64,000 nt of DNA from an uncultured Lachnospiraceae bacterium. GTDB lineage: Bacteria > Bacillota > Clostridia > Lachnospirales > Lachnospiraceae. The translations under genes and the position numbers were made by a program. Location: the NCBI GenBank assembly GCA_949051815.1, contig CARQVR010000005.1, positions 61,875-125,874 on the forward strand. The letters run 5' to 3'. The notes beneath the pieces were generated by a model. The model was given only the letters and a program-made list of their open reading frames with translations, did not search any database and was not told where the DNA came from. This document shows, in pieces, positions 9,027-17,490 of the stretch; the first letter of the stretch is position 1; every line of letters starts with the position of its first letter.

Positions 9027-10037
9027 TTAGAACTTCCCTGCCTTCGCCGCTTCCTCGATCGAAACCGCAACAGCCACAGTAGCGCCAACCATCGGGTTGT
9101 TACCCATACCGATCAGACCCATCATTTCCACGTGAGCCGGAACGGAAGAGGAACCCGCGAACTGTGCGTCGGAATGCATACGGCCGAGCGTATCCGTAAA
9201 GCCGTAGGATGCGGGACCTGCCGCCATGTTATCGGGGTGCAGGGTACGGCCTGTGCCGCCGCCTGATGCTACGGAGAAGTACTTCTTGCCTGCTTCAGTT
9301 CTCTCCTTCTTATATGTACCTGCTACCGGATGCTGGAATCTGGTCGGGTTGGTGGAGTTACCGGTGATGGACACATCCACGTTCTCCTTCCACATGATCG
9401 CCACGCCCTCGGGCACGGAGTTTGCACCGTAGCAGTTTACCTTGGAGCGAAGACCCTCAGAGTAGGGGGTTCTGCTCACTTCCTTCACCTCATTGGTGTA
9501 AGGATCATACTCGGTCTCCACAAAGGTGAAACCGTTGATTCTGGAAATGATCTTCGCCGCGTCTTTTCCGAGACCGTTCAGGATCACGCGAAGAGGTTTC
9601 TGACGAACCTTGTTTGCCTTCTCAGCGATACCGATTGCGCCCTCTGCCGCCGCGAAAGACTCGTGACCTGCCAGGAATGCGAAGCAGTCTGTCTCCTCCT
9701 CAAGGAGCATCTTGCCGAGATTACCATGACCCAGACCTACCTTACGGGTATCAGCCACGGAACCGGGAATACAGAATGCCTGCAGACCCTCACCGATTGC
9801 TGCCGCAGCGTCAGCCGCCTTCTTGCAGTCCTTCTTGATTGCGATAGCCGCGCCTACGGTATATGCCCAGCACGCGTTCTCAAAACAGATAGGCTGGATC
9901 TTCTTCACCTGCTCGTATACATCCAAGCCGGCGTCTTTTGTAATTTTCTCAGCTTCTTCGATAGAAGAAATGCCATAGCTGTTCAATACGGAATTGATTT
10001 TATCAATTCTTCTTTCATATGATTCAAATAAAGCCAT
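9027..10037 (-). CDS. GGGtGRT protein
   Basis: A 336-residue soluble protein with the name-giving motif in SGGGTGRTLHPDN (about residue 268) and Gly/Ala-rich segments such as GMGNNPMVGATVAVAV near the C-terminus. This family is widespread in anaerobic Firmicutes and is nearly always next to a NifU-like scaffold protein, as here (85 bases downstream of it). Function is unproven; a role in Fe-S or metal-cofactor handling is inferred from that pairing. Only three or four Cys residues are present and no CxxC motif is visible, so a direct cluster-binding role is uncertain. The product ends just before a strong terminator. Confidence 0.85.
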   Translation of the reverse strand: MALFESYERRIDKINSVLNSYGISSIEEAEKITKDAGLDVYEQVKKIQPICFENACWAYTVGAAIAIKKDCKKAADAAAAIGEGLQAFCIPGSVADTRKVGLGHGNLGKMLLEEETDCFAFLAGHESFAAAEGAIGIAEKANKVRQKPLRVILNGLGKDAAKIISRINGFTFVETEYDPYTNEVKEVSRTPYSEGLRSKVNCYGANSVPEGVAIMWKENVDVSITGNSTNPTRFQHPVAGTYKKERTEAGKKYFSVASGGGTGRTLHPDNMAAGPASYGFTDTLGRMHSDAQFAGSSSVPAHVEMMGLIGMGNNPMVGATVAVAVSIEEAAKAGKF

Positions 10038-10092
10038 CTTATTTTTGTCCTCCTATTATCTCTATGTTCCGAGCCTGCGAAGCAGCGCTCGC

Positions 10093-10119
10093 GAGGTTAA
10101 TTCCGAAGGAATTTACCTC
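10093..10119. repeat. Intergenic hairpin between the scaffold and GGGtGRT genes
   Basis: Twelve-base arms GAGGTTAATTCC and GGAATTTACCTC around a GAA loop, with one mismatch. A second mini-hairpin TGC-GAA-GCA lies at 10076-10084. There is no T-tract, so it is more likely an mRNA processing or stabilising element than a terminator. Confidence 0.6.
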
Positions 10120-10121
10120 TG

Positions 10122-10814
10122 TTATTCGCATCTGGGATCAATGATCTTAACAGCGTCGTCCACACGGCCGTACTGACCGCAAGCCTTCTCATACGCTGTG
10201 TTCGGGTCATCGCCCTTCTTGATGAAGTCTGTCATCTTGCCAAGACTTACGAACTTATAGCCGATAATCTCATCATTGGCATCCAAAGCGATCCCTGTCA
10301 CATAACCCTCAGCCATCTCGAGATAACGGGGGCCTTTCTTGAGCGTGCCGTACATCGTGCCTACCTGGCTTCTTAAGCCTTTGCCCAGATCCTCAAGACC
10401 TGCGCCTACCGGAAGGCCGTCCTCGGAGAATGCAGACTGTGTACGACCGTACACGATCTGTAAGAACAGCTCTCTCATAGCCGTATTGATAGCGTCACAC
10501 ACCAGATCCGTGTTGAGCGCTTCCATAACCGTAAGACCCGGCAAAATCTCGGAAGCCATAGCCGCAGAGTGCGTCATACCGGAACATCCGATGGTCTCCA
10601 CGAGAGCCTCCTGAATGATGCCCTCCTTCACATTCAGGGTCAGCTTACAAGCGCCCTGCTGAGGAGCACACCAGCCTACGCCGTGTGTCAGACCGGAAAT
10701 ATCCTTCACTTCCTTCGCCTGCACCCACTTTGCTTCCTCGGGGATCGGAGCACAGCCATGATGAACGCCCTGTGCCACAGTACACATTTCTTCCACTTCT
10801 TTTGAATAGATCAT
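10122..10814 (-). CDS. NifU-like iron-sulfur cluster assembly scaffold protein
   Basis: A 230-residue protein with a NifU/IscU N-terminal-like core. Candidate cluster ligands are Cys residues in GVGWCAPQQGACKLT (about 47-54) and in ETIGCSGMTHSAAMASEI (about 74), a pattern typical of the Firmicutes scaffold that accompanies GGGtGRT proteins. It is the first gene of a two-gene unit, and its product probably holds or transfers Fe-S clusters in the cytoplasm. It starts at an ATG with AAAGGAG nine bases upstream. An inverted repeat in its leader (10853-10870) may affect expression. It differs from classical IscU, so its partners are unknown. Confidence 0.85.
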   Translation of the reverse strand: MIYSKEVEEMCTVAQGVHHGCAPIPEEAKWVQAKEVKDISGLTHGVGWCAPQQGACKLTLNVKEGIIQEALVETIGCSGMTHSAAMASEILPGLTVMEALNTDLVCDAINTAMRELFLQIVYGRTQSAFSEDGLPVGAGLEDLGKGLRSQVGTMYGTLKKGPRYLEMAEGYVTGIALDANDEIIGYKFVSLGKMTDFIKKGDDPNTAYEKACGQYGRVDDAVKIIDPRCE

Positions 10815-10852
10815 GTGATAACTCCTTTCGATTATGTATTAATTATTTGATA

Positions 10853-10870
10853 ACAGGCCGGATCGCCTGT
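10853..10870. repeat. Inverted repeat in the leader of the scaffold gene
   Basis: ACAGGC and GCCTGT arms separated by six bases (10853-10858 and 10865-10870), about 40 bases before the start codon. It could be an operator or an mRNA hairpin. The rest of the 286-base gap 10815-11100 holds no gene that I can see. Confidence 0.45.
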
Positions 10871-11033
10871 CATAACCGCCAGTCCCATTGTCTCATATCG
10901 GAGGAAAAAAATCCAGATGTTTGTCAATATTTTCTTACATTTCACAGCTCAGCCCGCGCCCATTCGCAAAACCGCGCTTTCAGCGCTCTCCGCCACTCCG
11001 CGTCTATTTTTGCTCATAATCAGGCGCTCCCTC

Positions 11034-11090
11034 AGAACGAATCTGTCTGTCAAATTCATGCGAGCATGATTTGCCCGACAGATTCGTTCT
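11034..11090. repeat. Long nested inverted repeat after the diguanylate cyclase gene
   Basis: Perfect 14-base arms AGAACGAATCTGTC (11034-11047) and GACAGATTCGTTCT (11077-11090) enclose a second perfect palindrome TCATGC-GA-GCATGA (11056-11069). It begins about ten bases after the stop codon on the minus strand. It could stop transcription or protect mRNA ends, but it lacks a T-tract. The GCGAGCATGA core recurs near 58132-58142. Confidence 0.7.
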
Positions 11091-11100
11091 GGCTGAGCTG

Positions 11101-13299
11101 TTAACCCATAAAATACTCCGATATATCAAAGCTGTTTATGAGAGCGAGTCCGTTCTCCTCCCTGCACTCCAGCCAGCTCGCGCTGCTTCTCGTCCAGCTT
11201 CTCAGGGAATAGTTAAACATTTCCTCCGTGCAGCGGCAGTGGGGATCGTTCTTATCCAGATTGCGCAGAATACAGTTCTCGCAGGGCGTATCTCTGTTTT
11301 GCAGCGCCTTGTAGCAGATATCGCCGATCTTTACATCCGGCGAATCCACCAGCACCTTTTTGTTGATAAAGCTGATCTCATGATTATCCGGATTCACCAC
11401 ATAGACGAAGCTGTCCAGATTGTCAAAGACAGCGACCTGCGCCACAAAATTCTGCAATCTGTCCATCAGACCGATCTGGAGAATGTGCGCCTCCATCAGA
11501 CGGAACAGCGAGCGAACCTCTTCCATCTCGTTCTTTGACAGCTCCATCTGCACATCTTCGTGGTTCTCAAAAACGATAGCCCCCTGAAACTCTCCCTGCG
11601 AGGTCAGCGGATAGTAAAGCATACTCTTAATGCCCTCCGCCCGGAAGTACTCGCGCATCTCCTCCGCCGTCAGGTCATAATCGTGAATCATGGCCACTCC
11701 CGGGAAGAAGGAGTAAAGAATCTCGTTCACCATCCGTTTCAGCTCATAATGCTCCTCCGCCTCTTTTCCTGTCGCATACTTCTTCAAAGTAAACTGTATG
11801 GTACGGGAAATCGGCAGGGACTCGTTTCCGCAGATATAGCCTCTGTGGAACTGATACCTGGCCGTCATCAGCTCTAAGGAAGATCTCAAAGCCGATTCCA
11901 GCACCTTCTCCTCAAACAGGATCTGCATCACCTGGTCCTCGATATGCCTGTCATAATCTATCGTCTTCGTCATATCATAGCCGACTTTTCTATTGGCATG
12001 ATACACCGTCGTACTCGCGGCATGATAGACGCGGTAACCGTCCTTGCCGTTAGCTTTCACCGTATACACCGCTCTGTCTGCTTTCTCAAAAAGCTCCTCA
12101 TAACTTTTTCCGTGATAAGGGTATACGGCTACACCCACGCTGCAGGTCACACGAATCGGCTGACCCTCGAAATCGAGGTCATATCTTACCTGCTTTACAA
12201 TATTTCCCGCCATCTCATCCGCATCAGAGATGGAAGTCAGATTTCTCATATAAACAAGAAATTCATCGCCACCGATACGGCCGATCACGTCGCCGCCCTT
12301 AAACATTTCCTTCAAAATTCCGGCAGTCTTTTCCAAAAGCTGGTCACCGTTCGCATGCCCCAGAAGATCGTTGGCCTCCTTAAAATTATCCAGATCAATA
12401 ATCATCATCGCACTCAGCGAGTTCTCATTTCCGTCCTCAATGGCGTTATGAATCAGCTGCTCGGTTGCACCCTGATTGTAGATGCCCGTCAGCGCGTCCT
12501 TCTCCGCCCGCAGAAGAAGTTCCATTTCTTTCTTCTTCCTGTCATCAATGTTAATCATACGACCCACGATACGGGTCACATAGCCCTCCGCGCCCAGAAG
12601 GGAAGTCAGATTGGCCTGATACCATGTATAATCTTCATCAAACCGCTTAATCCGGAATTCGATGGTGTCATGCTTGGGTGATTTCAGCAGACTCTCCAGA
12701 ACCGCCTTGTAATAGGCGACATCCTCCTTGTAGATCATGGTTGCATTAAATCTCTGCATATATCTGCTGTGGATCTCATCCTGCGCCATACCGTACTCGT
12801 CGTTCGTCCTGATGGTCATAACGTCCGTCTTGGCATTATAGTCAATAATCTTCTCACCCTCTGCCTGCGACAGAATGTGCAGACGCTCCGCCTGTCTTTG
12901 CAGCTCTTCCTCCACACTCTTTCTCTCGGTCACATCCTCAATCACAGATACAATCGTATACTTTCTTCCCTCTCTGGCGTAAAGGTTACCCCGGACATGC
13001 AGCCAGCGCAGATTACCGCTGCCCGTGACAGTACGAAACTCAGTGTCCACCACACCGTCGTCTTTCAGCACATCCCTGATTGCCTGCCTGTAAGTCGGGA
13101 GATCATCCGGAATAATGCTGAGTTCCACCTTCTCGAGGAATTTCATACCCTGTACTCTGGAATAACCAAGCATACGGAAAAATCCTTCGTTGACGAAAAC
13201 CGGAGTCAATTCCCCGTCTTCATACTCGAAGAAACAGATTCCCGCTATGATATTGTCGATCATAGATCCAAAGTTTTCCATACTTAAATCAATCGCCAT
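11101..13299 (-). CDS. PAS-sensor diguanylate cyclase (GGDEF)
   Basis: A cytoplasmic c-di-GMP synthase of about 732 residues. Order: two PAS-like domains (about 5-130 and 135-265, the first with a PAC-like motif TVSGSGNLRWLHVRG-type end), a GGDEF domain (about 275-430) with intact RIGGDEF at about 341, and a C-terminal GAF-like region (about 460-700) with a Cys-rich patch (CYK...CENCILR...CRC). The product-inhibition site RxxD is KGGD here, so feedback inhibition may be weak. ATG at 13299 is preferred over a GTG at 13320. It sits near an EAL protein (17491-19239) that would degrade the same messenger. Confidence 0.88.
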   Translation of the reverse strand: MAIDLSMENFGSMIDNIIAGICFFEYEDGELTPVFVNEGFFRMLGYSRVQGMKFLEKVELSIIPDDLPTYRQAIRDVLKDDGVVDTEFRTVTGSGNLRWLHVRGNLYAREGRKYTIVSVIEDVTERKSVEEELQRQAERLHILSQAEGEKIIDYNAKTDVMTIRTNDEYGMAQDEIHSRYMQRFNATMIYKEDVAYYKAVLESLLKSPKHDTIEFRIKRFDEDYTWYQANLTSLLGAEGYVTRIVGRMINIDDRKKKEMELLLRAEKDALTGIYNQGATEQLIHNAIEDGNENSLSAMMIIDLDNFKEANDLLGHANGDQLLEKTAGILKEMFKGGDVIGRIGGDEFLVYMRNLTSISDADEMAGNIVKQVRYDLDFEGQPIRVTCSVGVAVYPYHGKSYEELFEKADRAVYTVKANGKDGYRVYHAASTTVYHANRKVGYDMTKTIDYDRHIEDQVMQILFEEKVLESALRSSLELMTARYQFHRGYICGNESLPISRTIQFTLKKYATGKEAEEHYELKRMVNEILYSFFPGVAMIHDYDLTAEEMREYFRAEGIKSMLYYPLTSQGEFQGAIVFENHEDVQMELSKNEMEEVRSLFRLMEAHILQIGLMDRLQNFVAQVAVFDNLDSFVYVVNPDNHEISFINKKVLVDSPDVKIGDICYKALQNRDTPCENCILRNLDKNDPHCRCTEEMFNYSLRSWTRSSASWLECREENGLALINSFDISEYFMG

Positions 13300-13355
13300 A
13301 CACTCATCCCCAACACACACTTTCTCTTACTGTTCTGCCTCTTTTCCGCCTCCGC

Positions 13356-14033
13356 TCACTGCCGTTTCTCTGCAATCTCACCCTGTCGTTTGTAAATGCT
13401 GTTTGCAGGTATCATCCCTCTCACCATGGAAGTCGGATAAATATTGGTATTTTGACCGATCACCGTACCGGGATTTAAAACGGAATTGCACCCCACTTCC
13501 ACCTGATCGCCAAGCATGGCGCCGAATTTTTTCAGTCCCGTCTCAAACGTTTCCTCTCCGGCCTTCACCGCCACCAGCGTCTTATCGCTCTTCACGTTTG
13601 AAGTGATGGAACCTGCCCCCATATGTGCCTTAAAGCCAAGAATACTGTCGCCCACATAATTGTAATGGGGCACCTGCACCTTATTAAAGAGGATCACGTT
13701 CTTAAGCTCGGTGGAATTTCCCACAACCGCGCCTTTTCCCACAATCGCGCTGCCTCTGATAAACGCACAGTGGCGGATCTCCGCTTCCTCATCTATAATG
13801 GCGGGGCCGCCGATATAAGCGCTTGGAAACACTTTCGCGTTTCTTGCTACCCATATATTACCCTCTCTTCTCTCGTACTTCTCCTTCGGAAGTGTCTCCC
13901 CAAGGGAAATGATAAAATCTTTAATCTTCGGAAGCGCCTCCCAGGGATAGGTAAGCCCTGTGAACACTTCCTTCGCGATTGTCTCCTCCAATGTGTAAAG
14001 AGCAGCAATCGTGGCATCCTGCAATCCGATCAT
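13356..14033 (-). CDS. GlmU-like left-handed beta-helix acyltransferase
   Basis: A 225-residue protein with a short helical N-terminus (about 1-60) and then hexapeptide repeats of the left-handed beta-helix type (for example IGGPAII, IRGSAIV, VVGNSTE, VGDSILG), followed by VGCNSVLNPGTVIG. It is often annotated as UDP-N-acetylglucosamine pyrophosphorylase, but it has only the acyltransferase-like part and no nucleotidyltransferase domain. Its substrate is unknown; acetyl transfer to a sugar or sugar nucleotide is plausible. The ATG lies 3 bases after the topB stop with GGAGAAGAGG inside the topB end, so it is translated from the same mRNA as topB. Confidence 0.8.
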   Translation of the reverse strand: MIGLQDATIAALYTLEETIAKEVFTGLTYPWEALPKIKDFIISLGETLPKEKYERREGNIWVARNAKVFPSAYIGGPAIIDEEAEIRHCAFIRGSAIVGKGAVVGNSTELKNVILFNKVQVPHYNYVGDSILGFKAHMGAGSITSNVKSDKTLVAVKAGEETFETGLKKFGAMLGDQVEVGCNSVLNPGTVIGQNTNIYPTSMVRGMIPANSIYKRQGEIAEKRQ

Positions 14034-14036
14034 TTT

Positions 14037-16073
14037 CTACCTCTTCTCCTTTTTTACACTTTTATAAAATTGGGACGCATATTGGAACCTGTGAAAAAGC
14101 GCGCCCTGATTCGTCATCTGCTTCACGATATTCGTCCTTCTTGTGACGAAATCGTCAAGTTTTCCCATGTACTCCTCCTCCGTAATCTCCCCGGACGCCA
14201 CAAGCGTCAGCCCCTTCTCCCAGCTTGCCGTCAGTCTCGGATCTAAGAGCGGCTTCACCGCCCCCGCAACTACCTCGTATATCATCTCTCCCAGAAGCGT
14301 TGGGGTGATGATCTGCGTCTTTTTATTCAACTCCAGATATTTGATATGTACCAGCTTCTTTAATATTTCCGCTCTGGTGGCGGAAGTGCCGATCCCGCTC
14401 CCCTTGATCTGCGCCCGCAGCTCCTCGTCCTCGATAAACTGGCCGGCGTTTTCCATCGTCAGAATCATGGTTCCCGAATTATAGCGCTTGGGCGGGGAAG
14501 TCTCCCCCTCCTTCTTTTCCAGCGCCTTTTTGTCAAATGGCGCGCCTTTTTTTAACGCGCCAAGCGCCTCCATAAACGACACATCAAAGGAACTCTCCTG
14601 CTGCTCCTCATCAGCACTCTCTCTTTCAGTATACTCCTCTGCCTTCTTTCTTGCAAAAGAATTTTGCGAAACTTCGAGATATCCCTGCTCCGCCTGCACT
14701 TTAAAACCGGAAACAAAAGTCTCTCCCTTGCATTTTGCCGTCAGCGTGATCTTCTGATAGACCGCCGCCGGATAAAAAATACTCAAAAACCGTCTCACTA
14801 TAATCTCATAGACCCTGGCCGAGGTGGGATGCAGACCGTTCAAAGCCGCTAACCCCTGCCCTGTCGGTATGATCGCGTAGTGATCCGTGATTTGTTTGTC
14901 ATTGACATACCTGGTTTTTGCAATGCCCTTAAACCGCTCTTCCTTTAGGATCTTTTCCGCAAAGGCCGCTGTCGGCTGAAAACTTTGCAGCCCCCTTATG
15001 TTTTTTCCGATCTCCTTCGCCACCGCCGTTGATAAGACTCTTGCGTCCGTTCTTGGATAAGTGGTCAGTTTTTTCTCGTAAAGCTCCTGGGCGATCCTGA
15101 GCGTCTCATCCGGACTGATCTTAAAAAGTTTGGAGCAGTCGTTTTGCAGCTCCGCCAGATTATAGAGAAGCGGCGGATTCTTCGTCTCCTTCTTCCGCTC
15201 GATCTTTTCCACCAGCGGCGGCTCCTCCGGCTCCTCCTGCAGGAATGCAAGAAAATCATCCGCGTCTTTTTCCTCTAAAAAGCCGTTATCCTTATAGATC
15301 TTCGGAGACTGGTAAAACTTCGAGCCCTCCACGGCCTTCCACTCCAGAGAGCACTCATGTCCCGCAATATCCGCTTTCATCAGAATGCGGTAAAAGGGAA
15401 TTTTTACAAACTCCCGGATTTCGCGTTCTCTGTTCACTACCATGCCGAGCACACAGGTCATCACCCGGCCGACCGAAACCACGGCCTTATCTGTATTTAA
15501 ATAATTTTTAATAGAATAACTGTATTTCAGGGTGAGGGCACGGGAAAAATTGATCCCCATGAGATAATCCTCTTTCGCCCGCAGATATGCCGCGTGGGAA
15601 AGATTATCATAGGCCGAGAGGTCTTTGGCCTCTCTGATGCCCCGCAGAATCTCCTCCTCCGTCTGGGAATCGATCCACACCCGCTTCCTGTCTTTTCCGG
15701 AAACACCCGCCTGCTGTTCCACCAAGCGGTAAATATATTCGCCCTCCCGCCCGGAGTCTGTGCAGACGTAGATCGTTTCCACATCCTCCCTGTTCAAAAG
15801 CCCGCTCACTATGCCGAACTGCTTCTTCACACTGTCGATCACCTCATACTTAAATTCCGTCGGAATAAAGGGAATCGTCTCTAAAGACCACCTCTTATAC
15901 TTCTCATCATAGACTTCCGGATAACTCATGGTTACGAGATGCCCCACACACCATGTCACAACCGCCTCCTCGGACTCCATATAGCCGTCGCGGTTTTTCA
16001 TATTATATTTTAACGCCTTTGCAAATTCCCGCGCCACGCTGGGCTTCTCCGCAATAAACAAACTTTTTCCCAT
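14037..16073 (-). CDS. topB: DNA topoisomerase III
   Basis: A 678-residue type IA topoisomerase. It starts with the TOPRIM domain (SLFIAEKPSVAREFAKAL, with DSGREGEYIYRL near residue 107 providing the acidic metal-binding residues) and has the active-site Tyr in TYPRTDARVLS at about 336. The C-terminus lacks zinc fingers, as usual for TopB. It relaxes and decatenates DNA by passing single strands. It is co-transcribed with the downstream hexapeptide protein and probably with the upstream AAA ATPase, 40 bases away. The length and order fit chromosomal rather than conjugative-element TopB, but this cannot be decided here. Confidence 0.93.
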   Translation of the reverse strand: MGKSLFIAEKPSVAREFAKALKYNMKNRDGYMESEEAVVTWCVGHLVTMSYPEVYDEKYKRWSLETIPFIPTEFKYEVIDSVKKQFGIVSGLLNREDVETIYVCTDSGREGEYIYRLVEQQAGVSGKDRKRVWIDSQTEEEILRGIREAKDLSAYDNLSHAAYLRAKEDYLMGINFSRALTLKYSYSIKNYLNTDKAVVSVGRVMTCVLGMVVNREREIREFVKIPFYRILMKADIAGHECSLEWKAVEGSKFYQSPKIYKDNGFLEEKDADDFLAFLQEEPEEPPLVEKIERKKETKNPPLLYNLAELQNDCSKLFKISPDETLRIAQELYEKKLTTYPRTDARVLSTAVAKEIGKNIRGLQSFQPTAAFAEKILKEERFKGIAKTRYVNDKQITDHYAIIPTGQGLAALNGLHPTSARVYEIIVRRFLSIFYPAAVYQKITLTAKCKGETFVSGFKVQAEQGYLEVSQNSFARKKAEEYTERESADEEQQESSFDVSFMEALGALKKGAPFDKKALEKKEGETSPPKRYNSGTMILTMENAGQFIEDEELRAQIKGSGIGTSATRAEILKKLVHIKYLELNKKTQIITPTLLGEMIYEVVAGAVKPLLDPRLTASWEKGLTLVASGEITEEEYMGKLDDFVTRRTNIVKQMTNQGALFHRFQYASQFYKSVKKEKR

Positions 16074-16113
16074 AAATCTCCTGCCGTCACTTTACGGTCT
16101 GGCTGAACGGTTA

Positions 16114-17475
16114 TCACAGATCAGAAATCTGCACAAGCTTCAGGTTTGATTTAACCTTGGCTTCAAGATTCAGCTTCTCGTCAAACCGGAACGCCGTATA
16201 CATATAGATATAATCTGCACTGATCTTCGCCTTCTTCGCGTAGAGCAGCAGATTCTCGTAATCCTCGTAAGTCATGGGCTTCTCCCAGTTACAAAGCCCG
16301 ATCAGAGTGCGCCCTTCCTCATCCTGCGCAATGATATCAAGCGTCCCCACCTTGCCGATCCACTCGCCAATCGTACCGCAGTTGATCGGAAGCCTGTGCC
16401 GGTCGCCAAGCCTTGCCAGATGCTGTCTGCACACCTGCTTAAAATAACCGGACACATAACGCCTGAAATCACGCATAATATAATGGTTGTAAAATTCTCC
16501 CACCGAAAGCATCTGCAGATCGCTCAGATGGGGATACATATATGTATAATAAAAATCCACAAACGGATGACTGATCCGGTAAATTCCCTTCTGCACGTTC
16601 TCCTTGCCCGCCGTATCATAGGAAAACACCTTTTCCACCAGCTCCAGTTCAATCAGGTTTTTCAGGTACACGCTGATCTTCGCACGGGAAAACTCTGTGT
16701 GCTGGTGCAGATCGTTTAATTTATAATTTCCGGCCGCAATGGAAGCCATAATGGTATTGTAGACCCCGGGCTCTCTGAGCTGCTCCGTGAGAATGCGCTC
16801 CCCCTCCTCAAAGAGAAAACTGTTGCAGTCGAGAATGTTACGGCAGATGTTCTGCTGGATCGTAAGCCGGTCGTCGAACTGATTCCACAGACCGGGAATC
16901 CCTCCTAAGATGGCATAGGCCTCCACGCACTCTTCAATGCGGAAATTCGGAAACCGCTCCACCAGATCCGCAAAGGGCATCTCCTTAATTTTAAGAAGCC
17001 CCGAAAGCTCGTAAGCCGCCTCCCCGATTCTCGTAATCATACTGTTTTCAATCCATCCAATCGACGAACTCACCAGTATAACCATCACGTCGTCCCGATT
17101 CCACTGGCTATGTACGAAAGCCACCAGATCCTTCATAAAGGCGCCGCTGGCACGCACAATATTCTGAAATTCATCAATCACCAGCACCTTTTTCCCGGTG
17201 ACACGACGGGCTATCTTTTCAAAAATCTCCTGAAAGGCCGGAAACTTTTCTACCACATAGCCGTCATGGGTAAGCTGTCTGCCCCACTGATAAGCCTGTT
17301 CCCGCTCCGAGCAGGCGCTGGCAAGATAATAGTAACCCGGCCGGTCTTTCATAAATTCCTTTACAAGCGCGGTCTTTCCGATATGCTTCTGCCCATAGAC
17401 AATCAGAATCTGACTGCCGTCCCGGTCATAATAATTATTCAGATAACCAAGTTCTGTTGTTCTTCCCAGTAACAT
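16114..17475 (-). CDS. Archaeal-type AAA ATPase with DUF234-like C-terminus
   Basis: A 453-residue ATP-binding protein. The Walker A motif GQKHIGKT lies at residues 28-35 and Walker B VLVIDEFQNI at about 96. A winged-helix-like segment (about 240-310) precedes a C-terminal DUF234-like domain with a nuclease-fold pattern (GKVGTLDIIAQDEEGRTLIGLCNWE, split here by function: D at about 390, E at about 405). Proteins of this archaeal ATPase group are common in gut Firmicutes and their function is unknown. A DNA-related or regulatory role is suggested only by the domain plan and its position next to topB. No toxin or defence partner is adjacent. Confidence 0.8.
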   Translation of the reverse strand: MLLGRTTELGYLNNYYDRDGSQILIVYGQKHIGKTALVKEFMKDRPGYYYLASACSEREQAYQWGRQLTHDGYVVEKFPAFQEIFEKIARRVTGKKVLVIDEFQNIVRASGAFMKDLVAFVHSQWNRDDVMVILVSSSIGWIENSMITRIGEAAYELSGLLKIKEMPFADLVERFPNFRIEECVEAYAILGGIPGLWNQFDDRLTIQQNICRNILDCNSFLFEEGERILTEQLREPGVYNTIMASIAAGNYKLNDLHQHTEFSRAKISVYLKNLIELELVEKVFSYDTAGKENVQKGIYRISHPFVDFYYTYMYPHLSDLQMLSVGEFYNHYIMRDFRRYVSGYFKQVCRQHLARLGDRHRLPINCGTIGEWIGKVGTLDIIAQDEEGRTLIGLCNWEKPMTYEDYENLLLYAKKAKISADYIYMYTAFRFDEKLNLEAKVKSNLKLVQISDL

Positions 17476-17490
17476 CGTTTTTTGCCTGCC

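Noticed and set aside
16114..17475. Anti-phage defence ATPase
   Set aside because: Only one ATPase with a DUF234-like end is present beside topB; no effector or nuclease partner is encoded next to it.
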